A DNA stretch of 64,000 bases from Mucor racemosus (lineage: Eukaryota; Mucoromycota; Mucoromycetes; Mucorales; Mucoraceae): contig JAPEHQ010000001.1 of the NCBI GenBank assembly GCA_027405735.1, positions 2,356,001 to 2,420,000 on the forward strand, given 5' to 3'. Position numbers and translations under genes: made by a program. Under the pieces are notes generated by a model. It searched no databases and was not told where the DNA came from. It worked only from the letters and a program-made list of their open reading frames with translations. Positions 35,694-47,168 of the stretch are shown piece by piece (within the stretch, counting starts at the first letter, position 1; each line of letters starts with the position of its first letter).

Positions 35694-36799
35694 TAGCATC
35701 TCACCGTATCTTACATGTTGGATGTGCAACCCAAATATACCTACTTATATAACGCTTAATATTTAATTCATTTTATAAATAATACACACGTATGAATATA
35801 AATTATCATACTTATTTATACACTTCCTTTTTGGTATGTTGATTTAGTCTTTTTTTCTATTTTGAATTATAGATACAATGCTCTGAATTTTGTGTTTGAT
35901 CTGCAGACTGAGTGCTTAGTATATGATAGTAGCAAATTCATGAATCTGATGGTGCTATGTAGTAAGTATATGAGTATAAATAATGTCATTTACACTGTCT
36001 CAGAGGTTGTCTTATCATATTGCATATATAACGTTAAAAACTGCAACAATTTTTGCATCTTAATCAGTGATACTTCTACCAATTTTGGGGATTTCTGAAG
36101 CTATAATACATCAAATCAGAGGTGCAATTTAGAACCGTTTCAAAATTTCTGAAATCTTAATTATTTATTAATGTAAAATTACTAAATGATAGGTCGCTTC
36201 TGATTTATCAGAATATGTTAATGTTAAATTAAACTAGAAATTTAATCAAGTAAAGAGATATCGTTTATTAAAAGGAAATAAAGAGGGTTTATATACTAAT
36301 TGGGTTGAGGGAGATGATAATGTGAAAAGGATTATAGGTATGATCTATTATACTAATGTGGCATGATGGTGGAATATCATGCTTTAGTACCATACTGTAA
36401 TATCATGCTGGAACCGTGGTTCCGTTGATGTTTAATTAACTTGAATTTCGATTCCTGAACTATTGTTTTACTTTTGGGTTTGACGTCCGGTTAAGAATAT
36501 TACATCAGCTTCAATCAATCATCTAGTAAAAAGAATTTAGCCTATTTCATTTAATATCTTTTAATAATATACATACGCCAGACATTTAGATTTTATTTGC
36601 ACTATCTTACTTGATGCTATCTACATCTTCTTTGATGGGGTAATGATATGACATATGAGTATGAATCGATCAGTAACACATTCAAAAAGTATTTTACACC
36701 ACAGAAGATGTCGTTTCTTTGATAACATTCTTCAAGCTGTGAAGCGTGACACAGCTTTCCAATATCTCAAAAGCTCAAAATATGGGCGTTCCAGTCTTA
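35694..36799. other. Intergenic, no gene recognised
   Basis: About 1.1 kb. A palindrome GGAACCGTGGTTCC lies near 36410. The 78-codon frame at 35862–36098 has no visible motif. The first part is the 3' UTR of the Sec7–PH gene. Confidence 0.5.
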
Positions 36800-37165
36800 C
36801 GAATTAATCAGCAAATTGATGGGCGCTAAAATTTATAATTCTGGATACTGTTAAAGCTGTATTAATACTTTGAAACTTCCAGCGCATTTGGATCAATATT
36901 CATTGAATTTCCAGTGGCATTATTTTTTTTTAAGCAGAGAAAGAAGAGAGACTTTTTGTTGAAACTTGTGTTAAAGTCCTTCAAAAACAGTTGTTAGCTA
37001 ATTGAGTCAAGATATGTTATTTTTACATATACTACACATTAAGTGCAACTTCAAAATTTAATTTTGAACCATTATTGGATTTTATAAATAATCTCAAAAA
37101 TATCTGAAACAACGCATACATAATAGTTTAATAAAGTATGGTTTTTCGTTTCTCTATTTTTACAG
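36800..37165 (-). repeat. Dispersed repeat R2, copy 2 (inverted, diverged)
   Basis: Reverse complement of 21331–21725 with many substitutions and small indels. It sits about 145 bp before the solo terminal repeat at 37310. Confidence 0.45.
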
Positions 37166-37309
37166 TAACTCGAGGAGGCTGAAATCTGGTGTATAGTTTG
37201 ATAACGAGCTATATTTAACTATATATGGAATATAAGCTTACTCAGACTAGTATTGGTAGAGAGCAAGAAGATGATTTCTGGTTTCAGCAGGCATAGGAAA
37301 TAGTAGGAT

Positions 37310-38680
37310 TGTCGTATATTTTTAGGTTTGATAAATAATACTTAAAAAAGAATACAATTAAAAGAGTATGAGTAATGAATCAATTCTTCAACTGTATAAT
37401 AAAAACAAGATATCGTTTATTTAGATATAAAAGTACGACCTTTTATATTGATTTGGCATTGAGATCCTGAGATGTAACTTAATAAGGCACTATTGAACCA
37501 TTAGATCTGTTTGATAGCAATCTATGGATTGAAATGTATCAATCATAATTTAACCGTTCTTGCAGAGCTTGTGAGTTGTCTTGTTTTAATGCTGCGCTAA
37601 ATGTGTTTGGATGTTGATTTGATAGCTACTTGATTGATTAACCGCTGAGATGAAATAATATGATGGCATAATTGAGGTCCAAGCGTTCTTGGTAATTGCT
37701 GGATAGACTTAGTACGCTAGGAGTTTCTTATATCCGATATCAAGGCTTTCAACTTCAATACATGTCGTAATCAATAGATTGTAAGATGTATTGATACTGT
37801 AGAAGGTGATAATAACATATGGTACTTGGAGGCATACAACATAGTATATGATTCATATTTTTGCCAATGGTCACTCTTCCAAAAAAAAAAGCCGAACAAT
37901 CTCCAGAAGCGGCCATCTAATGATATTTTCAAGCTTTAAATCTCTAGAAAAAATTACCGGACAGCTCGGACGCGGTTGTTTAAATATTCCAAGTAGCTAT
38001 AAGATGCAGGTATCGAAATATCATACAAAAATTAAGGTTCGACTGTATTGCTATTAATTACTCAAAGGCTTATTTAAGTAACGCATAAATAAAACCTACA
38101 ACATTATTAGTCTAATAACGGATTTATTAACTTGAAAAGTATAAGATGATACAACCGGATTCAAAAAAAGTCCATAAAATCACAAATTTAAAGGATTTAT
38201 ATATAAAAGCACTACGGCCGGCCTGTGCTGTTGCACACTATGGCCTGAGCTGTTATGCCCATTAAATTGGTTAAAAAGATAACAAGATGCACATGGGCAC
38301 AATGAAAGAAACTGCACACGAGCACAACGTTAATAAGCCTGTATGTGCAGAATTATAAATTCTGTCCATGTGCATGACATTAATCCCATGTGTGCATAAT
38401 GCATAATAGTAGAATTTCCCATAAGCATATCATTATCCCTATTTGTGCATAATAATAAAATCTGACCATGAGCATAATGAGCTGATCGTATGAGCACAAA
38501 TTGGTCTGTACATGAGCATCGTGACGTTCTCAAAATCCCGTTACATTTTTTACTGGAATAATGGGTTTTTAAATTACATTTGCTTTTATTAATATGCATT
38601 ATAGACAATACAATTCAATACATTGTTGGTGTAGAGCAATCCATACAACTGCCAATATAATATTTACAATTATTATCATT
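37310..38680 (+). repeat. Solo terminal repeat of the DIRS-like element, copy 2
   Basis: Direct copy of 1050–2437 with no gag or RT beside it. It is well conserved (for example TTCAACTGTATAATAAAA, GATATCGTTTATTTAGATAT, and the whole GCATAAT-rich 3' third) with small indels. AGGATTG occurs on both sides (37305–37311 and about 38687–38693), which might be a target duplication, but the element end is not defined well enough to be sure. Confidence 0.65.
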
Positions 38681-38755
38681 TGTAAAAAGGATTGCTGTGG
38701 AGCCGAGCTTATTCTATTAAATTTGGCTGGCAAAACCCGGCTCAACACCAATACT
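38681..38755. other. Junction sequence between two mobile elements
   Basis: Contains AAATTTGGCTGGCAAAACCC followed by GGCTCAACACC, which recurs with few changes near 822–860 beside the other terminal repeat, so it belongs to a further dispersed repeat. Confidence 0.5.
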
Positions 38756-40838
38756 ATTTGTAAATATGTTTATAGCTATAAAGTTTACAGCAATAATGGT
38801 TTTTGCTCGAGCATAAACTTAAATAACACTTACTGCTTAAATTTATATGCAAGCCAAATATAAAATTATAGATGTTACTTTTGTTGTATCCATAGATCCG
38901 GGTGCATTCCTTGGTTAAGATTACAACACAGTTTGATATGTTAAGTTCTACATTGCTGTGTATTATGTTATAAAGCTCAGTTTATACAGGAATGTGGAAC
39001 TAGTGTGTGTTGCCTAGACTTGATTGGATATATGTATATATATAAATAGACTCATTTATACTAGTCATATAATTAGAGAATGTGAATATAAAAGAAGATG
39101 ATGTTTCGATCTTATAATAAAGTTCTTTAATTTAAGTGTGCTCTTTCATTTTATAACAGTTTTCCCTTATTTTTATTAAATGATTTAGTACATATTTTAG
39201 CTTTAAAATTGATATAATCTCCTGGCGTAACAACTTTATCACAAATAAAGTTTAAACAAATTAACCTTCTTTAAACTTACTATTTTAGTTTACGATTGTC
39301 AGTTGTAAAACGATTTGTTTTCAAGTATAGTTACGATCAAAGCTATAATTATTGGGCAAGACATTAGACTATTCTTTTTTTTTGTTTCTATACCATTTGA
39401 AATTTTATTACTTTTCTGGAACATTTCCTGAGTTTGCAGCCAGTTGTAGCTTTTCATTGAGTAGATATAAATATCATTGCCTTCGATTTGATCTGGTAAT
39501 CAAAAAATATGTGCAACAATACAATAGTAAATAATAATATTTGATCCTAAAATGCGGTTAAATGAAAATATCAGTCTCTAATATAACGACTGCTACCTAT
39601 ACTAAAAGCATTAGTCCCTTATGTTAGAATGTGTATTCAAATACATGAAAAGAATACCAGCTTGATAGTCTGATATGCCGATATGCCTTATCAAACGATG
39701 AATAATATATCTTTGGAATATGAAAACAAAAAGAGAGAAACAACACACGTAGAAAAGGATTTTCAAGGCTTTACATTATTTAGCGCATTTAAACCCCTGT
39801 TAAATTGCACATTTTAGCCAATGTAAAAGTAGCATTACTACGCATCAATCCATAAACAAAACAAAATACAGTAGGCAACATCTGATATCATAGAAACATA
39901 CATTCATTAAAAAATTGCAAAAGCGAGCCCGTAGAGCGACGTAGTAATTGAGCATAGCAATAATATCGAATGGCTAAGTCTTTTACACTATGGTATATAT
40001 ATACGGTATCTAAGTTTTAAATAAAAATGCGTTTTTTTAACTTTTCTTATATTTAACTATCTGCAATCTGAAAATTCAGACTTTGTAGCGGACATTTTTG
40101 GGACTCATTTTATCCTTACCAACACTCATGATTTTGATCAAAAAACAGAAAAATCAATTTTTGATACCAAAATCAACGTTTAAATATACTACATTATGAG
40201 AGAAAATTGTAGCCATAACTAATACGCATTTTATAAAAGCTTAATATTAAATGTCAATAAATGAAAATTTGTACTTTTGTCCAAAAAACGGTTTTTTGAT
40301 TAAAGGATTTTCATGTAATATTTTGCAATAAAAATGTTTATTATTTTTTATTGAGCAAATAGAGCGCTAAGTTCTGTATATGTGTATATTTTTTGTTTTT
40401 ATAATTGGTATTATAATTAACTCTAGATTTGCAAAACCAAAAAAAAAAAAAATTAAAAAATGTCAAAATTGATGATCTGGACAAGAATAGTTTTTGAAAT
40501 TAATATTCCGCTTATAAGCCTTGTAAGTCTTAAAAATAAGAGATTTTACGATATCTGAGAACGTTTTCAAGAATTTACAGTGCTGTACCCACTTGATTCA
40601 AGCTTATTACTATAAATCTTTATACATGCTAATATTGTTGTGTGGTAGTTTATTTGATGATAATATAGTCTTACTCTATAATTATTGCGTTAGAGGTACT
40701 TTGCATCAAGTTTTAGTCTTACCTCTCCAATATCATAAATCATAAATAAACATAAACATAAACATGGCCATCACTGGAACCTATTGCCTCCTTTTTACCC
40801 TTTTTGTCCCAAGCCAATTTATTCAATGCTTTACCAGA
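38756..40838 (-). repeat. Left arm of foldback copy 2
   Basis: Reverse complement of 43149–44859. It is interrupted by the solo LTR at 38882–39232. It includes the landmark GAGCCCGTAGAGCGACGTAG near 39925, whose reverse complement is near 44030. Confidence 0.8.
38882..39232 (+). mobile_element. Solo LTR (351 bp) with TSD ACTTT
   Basis: The LTR begins TGTTGTATCC and ends GGCGTAACA. It is flanked by ACTTT at 38877–38881 and 39233–39237. The uninterrupted site is present in the right arm (read in reverse: GATGTTACTTTATCAC) and near 7640, which proves insertion. It holds TATATATATAAATAG and ATAATAAAG strings fitting promoter and polyadenylation signals. Size, TG…CA ends and a 5-bp TSD fit a Ty1/copia or Ty3-type LTR left after recombination. 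Confidence 0.88.
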
Positions 40839-40855
40839 ACAAACATACCTTTGAC
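40723..40855 (-). pseudogene. Captured exon of dynein intermediate chain (left arm)
   Basis: On the minus strand: TTTTTATAG acceptor, then SGKALNKLAWDKKGKKEAIG and SSDGHVYVY, then the TTTATG expansion with stop, ending at GAG|GTAAG. It differs from copy 1 by two amino-acid changes in this stretch. Upstream, TTCTATTTAG|TGTCCAACAGCTAAG looks like a further acceptor and exon start, so more of the donor gene may be included. Confidence 0.55.
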
Positions 40856-43148
40856 CTATAAAAATTGATGTATTAGTAAAACCAATTATTAATAATAACA
40901 AGCTAATAAGTAATAATTTTGGTGCACCTTTGATAGTTGGTAGTGATATACAAGACAGTATGTTTTCCTCTTCTTAGCTGTTGGACACTAAATAGAAATA
41001 AATGCTTTTTAGAAACTAAATAGACTAACGTGAGTTTATTCATTCATTCAGATCAAGTCAATGCTATACATACTTTTATAATCACCAGTTTTTCTCCAGG
41101 TAGATATCGACTTTAGACCAAAAAAGCATTGATTATAACGTAGATGGTGGAACAAAATGATTAAGTCCTGGATGCTTTTTTTGTTCGAAAAAGATATTAA
41201 AACGTGCCCTAACATTAACAGTTAATAATTCATTTCCAAATAAACAATAGGAAAAACATGTACTTGTATAGTACTTGCTACTTGATTTCAGTTTATAAAA
41301 AAATATTAGTATTTTTGTTGTAGTTTTAAACATAAGTAAAAGAGCTGAGGAAAGAGAAGGGAAGAAAAAAGATTTTGTGTGTTACAACAAAAATTTACAA
41401 AGGCATAGATACTTTTAGTGTTACCAAACAGGCTGTTGTCGTTGTTTCCATTTGGTCCCCGAAAGAAGAACATGTGCAGAACTCTTTCAAACCGCCAAAT
41501 TTCAAATTGATATATCTCGTCAATAAAGCAATTCTGTTGAATCAGGGTAACTCACATCTGCTTTGAACCATTCAAATTATCTTCGTTATTAGTTATATTA
41601 AAATTGATATACTTTAATAAATTGACTAAAAAACCTTGATCTCATTTCTCTACTCATCTGGGCTGCCTGATCTGCGCAAAATATTTTATTCTGCCCCTCT
41701 GTGTAAATCATTATGCCCACGGGAAGCATAGTTCGGTCGTAATGGCGGTACGGTGGTGGTGTTTATTAGCGTATTCAAGTTAAATTGTTGAATAGATGAC
41801 TAGAAATATAGTTCACGCAAAGATCATCTATGAATGTGTGAGAAAGCTCAGATCTCTGAACACAAAAAAATCATCCAAAGTATGAAGCTTTGCCAACCTG
41901 TACGAGATTTGTTTGTGGCGATATCTGGTGGCTCAAGTCTCAAGTGTAATTTAGGCATTTAATTGTCAAATGTATCGAATCAAGGCGAAATTGATTGATT
42001 AATATAACGGATAATAAATGTAATATCATTTATTAAATGGGTGTGTGGAATATGTACACATTTATCCACTATATTGATCTCCACTTCATCTGATTCTCAA
42101 TTAAAGTACAGCTGACATGAATAGACATTTTACTACTAAAGATATATGCTGATTCATACTAATATAAATTTTCTACCAAGCTGCTATCCTAGCAACTTAT
42201 AGTTAAAGACCAATCAACATACTGTGGATTTAATCACACCATTATGATCAAAGACCCATGAATTCTATGAATACACCGATTGGTTATTATCAAGATTTAT
42301 GTCTGACAAGGGGTTTTATTGGCTATGTATGGACCTAGGAATGCTTACCTAATCTCTCTGATGAAAACTATATAAAGAGGACATTTATTTATTACAAAAG
42401 TCCTCAAGTAGAATTTAACTTGATAATAAAACCCTAATGTTATCTAGTCGAATTCCTATTGTTTTTTTATACTTTTTTCCGTGAATAGCTCTATCTGTTC
42501 CACAGGGTGAATGTAAATGTACAGTATAAAGCAAAGCTTACTTGTGAATGAAAATACTTATTTTTCTGATTAACATAAATAGGAAGCTCAAAAAACATAG
42601 TTAAGAGCAATCATTGCTACTAAATTGCATGATTTGACATGCAGAAAACTCTTAACGCATTTATTCTTTTTTTTTGGCAGTGCTACAAATCATTGTTCAA
42701 TATGACCGAATATTAATGAATTAGAGAAAATACAGCTGGTAAAAAAATGATATCCAACAATGTACATCGAGTACAAGATAGATAAAAAGTGCATTCATTG
42801 TGTAATGGTGGAAATCGCAGAATTTTGATGGATAGAAATTACAGGACCAAGATGTTGTGTTTGCCTCAGGATTTTAAAAGGGTTTAAAAGCATACTTCAA
42901 ATTTACTTGGATTTTGATTACTCACCATATGCTATTATTATCATCTTGTTTTCTTTTATTTAATTGCTGTATTATTAAAAATCAAGCTTTTCATAGCTTA
43001 TAACAATGGAAATGGGATGTTTCTGATTTTATATTAATATTTATCATAAGGCGGACTAATGATACGTTTGATATTACTGTAGATGTAACCATTCAATTTA
43101 ATTTATGAAAATACGGAGGAACCATTTGTAAGTACTTAATAAGTTGGC
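40839..43148. repeat. Loop region of foldback copy 2
   Basis: Matches 4369–6190 in reverse orientation apart from the solo LTR at 42044–42504. A 63-codon frame at 41375–41566 has a counterpart at 5479–5667 (core SIWSPKEEH, SFKPPNFKLIYL), but the differences between copies are mostly amino-acid changing, so there is no sign that it is kept as a gene. A GCATAAT/GGGCAGA-rich patch near 41650–41745 resembles the one in the DIRS-like terminal repeat. Confidence 0.65.
42044..42504 (+). mobile_element. Solo LTR (461 bp) with TSD GGGTG
   Basis: Begins TGTGGAATATG and ends CTGTTCCACA, so the ends are inverted (TGTGGAA/TTCCACA). GGGTG flanks it at 42039–42043 and 42505–42509. The empty site is seen near 5020 in reverse (ATGGGTGAATGTAAATGTAC when read on the minus strand). 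It contains TATAAAGAGG and AATAAAACCC strings as promoter and poly(A) candidates. It differs in sequence from the LTR at 38882, so two LTR families hit the same element. Confidence 0.9.
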
Positions 43149-43254
43149 TCTGGTAAAGCATTGAATAAATTGGCTTGTGACAAAGAGTCGAGACTCTAAA
43201 AAAGCGGCAATAGGTTCCAGTGATGGACATGCTTATGTTTATGATATTGGAGAG
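43149..43254 (+). pseudogene. Captured exon of dynein intermediate chain (right arm)
   Basis: This copy has a frameshifting change in the middle (GTGACAAAGAGTCGAGACTC) but keeps the uninterrupted end KKAAIGSSDGHAYVYDIGE before GAG|GTAAAA, so it gives the better view of the original exon end. The YVYDIGE tail is the part most typical of dynein intermediate chain. Confidence 0.55.
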
Positions 43255-44859
43255 GTAAAACTAAAACTTAATGTAAATCACTTCTAGTGCAATAATTATA
43301 AAGTAAGACTATATCATAATTATATAAACTACCACACAACAATATTAGCATGTATAAAGATTTATAGTAACAATCTTGAATCAAGTGGGTGCAGCACTGT
43401 AAATTCTTGAAAACGTTCTCAGATATCGTAAAATCTCTTATTTTTAAGACTTACAAGGCTTATAAGCGGAATATTAATTTCAAAAACTATTCTTGTCCAG
43501 ATCATCAATTTTGACATTTTTTATTTTTTTTTTTTTTGGTTTTGCAAATCTAGAGTTAATTATAATACCAATTATAAAAACAAAAAATATACACATATAC
43601 AGAACTTAGCGCTCTATTTGCTCAATAAAAAATAATAAACATTTTTATTGCAAAATATTACATGAAAATCCTTTAATCAAAAAACCGTTTTTTGGACAAA
43701 AGTACAAATTTTCATTTATTGACATTTAATATTAAGCTTTTATAAAATGCGTATTAGTTATGGCTACAATTTTCTCTCATAATGTAGTATATTTAAACGT
43801 TGATTTTGGTATCAAAAATTGATTTTTCTGTTTTTTGATCAAAATCATGAGTGTTGGTAAGGATAAAATGAGTCCCAAAAATGTCCGCTACAAAGTCTGA
43901 ATTTTCAGATTGCAGATAGTTAAATATAAGAAAAGTTAAAAAAACGCATTTTTATTTAAAACTTAGATACCGTATATATATACCATAGTGTAAAAGACTT
44001 AGCCATTCGATATTATTGCTATGCTCAATTACTACGTCGCTCTACGGGCTCGCTTTTGCAATTTTTTAATGAATGTATGTTTCTATGATACCAGATATTG
44101 CCTATTTTGTTTCGTTTATGGGTTGATGCGCTGTAATGCTGCTTTTACATTGGCTGAAATGTGCAATTTAGCAGGGTTTTAATTGCGCGAAATAACGTAA
44201 AGCCTTGAAAATCCTTTTCTACGTGTGTTGTTTCTCTCTTTATGTTTTCATATTCCAAGGATATTATTCACCGTTTGATAAGGCATATCAGACTATCAAG
44301 CTGGTACTATTTCCTTTTATTTGAATACGCATGCTAACATAAGGATGTAGTATTTTTAATATAATAGGTAGCAGTCTATATTATTAGAGACTGATATTTT
44401 TATTTAACCACATTCTAAGATCAACTATTATTATTTACTGCTGTATTGTTGGACGCATTTCTTGATTACCAGATCAAATCAAAGGCAACGATATTTATGT
44501 CTACTCAATGAAAAGTTAGAACTGGCTACAAACCCTCCAAATATTCCAGAAAAGTGATAAAATTTCAAATGATATAGAAATAAAAAAAAAAGAATAATCT
44601 AATGTTTTGTCTAATAACCATAGTTTTGATCGTAGCTACTGTATACTTGAAAACAAATCTTTTTACAGCTGACAATCGTAAACTAAAATAGTAAGTTTAA
44701 GGAAGGTTAATTTGTTTAAACTTTATGTGTGATAAAGTAACATCTATAATTTTATATTTAGCTTGCATATAAATTTAAGCAGTAAATGTTATCTAAGTTT
44801 ATACTCGAGCAAAAATCATTATTGCTGTAAACTTTATAGCTATAGACATATTTACAAAT
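43149..44859 (+). repeat. Right arm of foldback copy 2
   Basis: Reverse complement of 38756–40838 without the LTR, and direct counterpart of about 6200–7790. It preserves the pre-insertion sequence for the left-arm LTR. Confidence 0.8.
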
Positions 44860-44905
44860 GATTATAATCGTAAATACATTGGCCCTTGCATGTATTGCTC
44901 TACAT

Positions 44906-45213
44906 CAACGTATATTATCATACGATGCTCAATGACATCAAAAGAAGTTTCGGGGCCAAGATCTCGATCGTCATTAATTGATTGCCTTAATTAACTTAAA
45001 CAAACAGAATACTCGATTTGGTATCCTGCTTTTGACAAGCTCAACAAATCGTTTCAAATAAATCCTGTGCAGATAACATTGTTTTGAAACCGTACCTCAA
45101 ATTTATTCAACTTTAAATTCATTTAACTTTTTTTGATGTATATACAGTAAAACTGCAGATCGTAATATTTATATGCCTATGTACATTATAATTTACAAAA
45201 AAAAAAACATTAT
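44906..45213. other. Intergenic, no gene recognised
   Basis: About 300 bp between the foldback element and the stop codon of the methyltransferase gene; its right part should be that gene's 3' UTR. Confidence 0.5.
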
Positions 45214-46798
45214 TTAATCTTCATACCCTTCAGCAAATTGGTCAATATCAGAGACACTATCTTCTGCCAGAGAAACCATTTGTTGGTATAGATCTGATGG
45301 GTAAATATTGAAGATGTTGGGGTTGGTGGCAGCCTCACTATTAGCGATTGCTTCTTCACTACCGTTATTCTTACGTAAGGGAGGCGACATGTTGGAACTA
45401 GTATTGGATTGACGTCTATCAATTGACTTGCTGCTACTAGGAAATGAATAGCGTCTATTGCATTCATCTCCTACATCCTGATGGTGGTAAGCTGTATCAT
45501 ACAAGGGATTTCGACCCCAACAACAATAATAATTGAAGTACGAATGGTATTTTTTGGTTTCTTCCAAAATTTCTTCGATCACTTTATCATATTCGGCACC
45601 GGGTAAGTGATTATGTTTTGAAAAAAACGGACGATAGCTTTGAAGAGCTAGTCGCAAGGAATTTTGGATCATGTTTCCTATAGGACCTGGAGATGCAAAT
45701 TGCAAAGCATTGATTTGTTGATGAATATCCATCATTTCACCAACTTCACTCAAAAAATCAAACATGCGTCTTGCCCAGAGTATATCAACACCATGCCATT
45801 TCTTCATTAAAAAGGGAACTATATACAATGGTGAGATGAATTGAAATGATGTCATTTTATATATTTATAGTTACATTTAGCAAAAAAATTGTTGGAAACT
45901 GGGCCCATATTGCCTAGCATTGGCTCAATATCTCGCAGTTCAATAAAACCTCCTGGCTTTAGTAAGCGTTTAATTTCTTTCATAATCGTCTATAGAGTGT
46001 ATATTTTTAGTCAATTGAAAAATGTCTATATCTAAATGTTTAATTTTACCACCCAATCTTCTTCTGAAAAGCAGGAATAAACTTGACGTATGTGTATATA
46101 ATCAAAATAATTATCAGGATATGGTAAGCCTTTAGGATTAAGTATGTCACATTGACAGAAAAATGTATTGGCGGGTTTAACCGTAGTTGGATAATTTGCT
46201 AAAATGTCTATACCATAAAATTCGCTTTCTGGAAATTCTGTTGCCATTTCTAAAACCCAAGTACCATTTCCACAAGCAATATCCAAAACCCTTGGTGGTG
46301 GTGATGTAGGTGAATCTTGTAGCCATTGATGATAGCTACTACCTGAATTCCTTCTTGATTGTTTACTCGATAATAAATCTTTCACTGGAGCTGAAAAATT
46401 AGTACCAAACAGATATTTATATATAAAATGCTATGAAACAAAAATTCCATAAAGAATGTTATTACGAATACACGAATACACATACAAATAAAATTCTCAT
46501 TTAATACACTTACAATTTGAACAAGTCTGTCTAGTTCTTGCTCATTATTAGGTAAAATATATTTGGATACTCTTTTTGTTGAATTATCATAGATTGTTTT
46601 ATCGATGGATGTTACGATTGGATCACTGCTAATAGGCGAAGGAGGTAAAGAGACCTTCGTGCTGTAATTGTCATGGCTATTTGCATTTGCTGCTTCTTCC
46701 GAAATTTGGGTTTGAGGTAAGCCATCTTTTCTTACTTGTCGTGAAAACTTCCTCGATAATTTACCATCTGGTGGATTAATTGAATGAGTAATACCCAT
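45214..46798 (-). CDS. SAM-dependent methyltransferase (class I, fungal type)
   Basis: Four exons: 46514–46798, 46050–46430, 45875–45989, 45214–45818, giving 461 residues. The first intron ends at TTTCATAG (46431), not at the nearer CAG, because only this choice restores HFIYKYLFGTNFSAPVKDLL. Motif I is VLDIACGNGTWVLEM (about residues 143–157), followed by FPESEFYGIDI (motif II region), then PYPDNYFDYIHIRQ and LLKPGGFIELRE. The N-terminus is Ser/Lys-rich and probably disordered; the C-terminus has a long insert and a Ser-rich acidic tail. Many such genes of unknown substrate occur in Mucorales; the substrate cannot be told here. It is divergent from the trehalose phosphorylase gene. Confidence 0.88.
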
Positions 46799-47168
46799 TA
46801 CAGATAATTGTTTAAAAAATGAATATTTATATAAATTGTTTTGAAAAAAAAAATGAAGAAAAGGCTGCGTAGAAAATAAGAAAAAAATAATATTCAAATA
46901 AAGGGATTGGATCTTTTTTCCAATGAAAAAATAATCGAAATGCTTATAGTCCATTTAAGGAAATTTTTATCAGCCAATCAATGGCAAAATTCATGCGAGT
47001 AATGTAGCTCGCAGTTTTTTTTGTTTGCCTGAAACCCGCATTTCACGTGAATGGTTTGTAGAGGGTGAAAATTAAGGTATAAATTAAGGTATAAAATTGA
47101 TTAATAAAACACCTTTTTTTCTATCATAAAAATATAGCAACTTCCTTTATTTATTATAAAAACAAACA
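46799..47168. promoter_or_regulatory. Bidirectional promoter (methyltransferase / trehalose phosphorylase)
   Basis: The 370 bp between divergent start codons contain a CCAAT string (AGCCAATCAATGG near 46969), a 10-bp palindrome with an E-box core (47042–47051) and a tandem ATTAAGGTATAA pair (about 47071–47096) ahead of the plus-strand gene that could hold its TATA element. Confidence 0.5.
47042..47051. promoter_or_regulatory. Palindromic E-box TTCACGTGAA
   Basis: Perfect 10-bp palindrome with the CACGTG core bound by bHLH factors in fungi. It lies 118 bp upstream of the trehalose phosphorylase start and 244 bp upstream of the methyltransferase start. Function is inferred from motif and position only. 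Confidence 0.4.

Larger units (their letters stand above)
38756..44905. mobile_element. Foldback element with ~1.7 kb inverted arms, copy 2
   Basis: Left arm 38756–40838 and right arm 43149–44859 are reverse complements over essentially their whole length. The arm lengths agree (about 1.73 against 1.71 kb) once the solo LTR in the left arm is removed. The loop (40839–43148) is ~1.84 kb without its own solo LTR. Copy 1 (4152–7840) shows that the true outer end lies ~45 bp further out, near 44905, and that the left end is slightly trimmed. Each arm carries a dynein intermediate chain exon near its inner end. No transposase-like frame is visible, so it would be non-autonomous. Its class is not known. 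Confidence 0.75.

Noticed and set aside
37305..38693. AGGATTG as a target duplication of the solo DIRS-like repeat
   Set aside because: The right border of the repeat is not defined and the sequence between border and AGGATTG is absent from the other copy; possible chance match.
46381..46387. Nearer CAG acceptor for intron 1 of the methyltransferase
   Set aside because: With the phase of exon 1 it gives an immediate TGA; the upstream TTTCATAG acceptor keeps the frame and adds the family-typical block.
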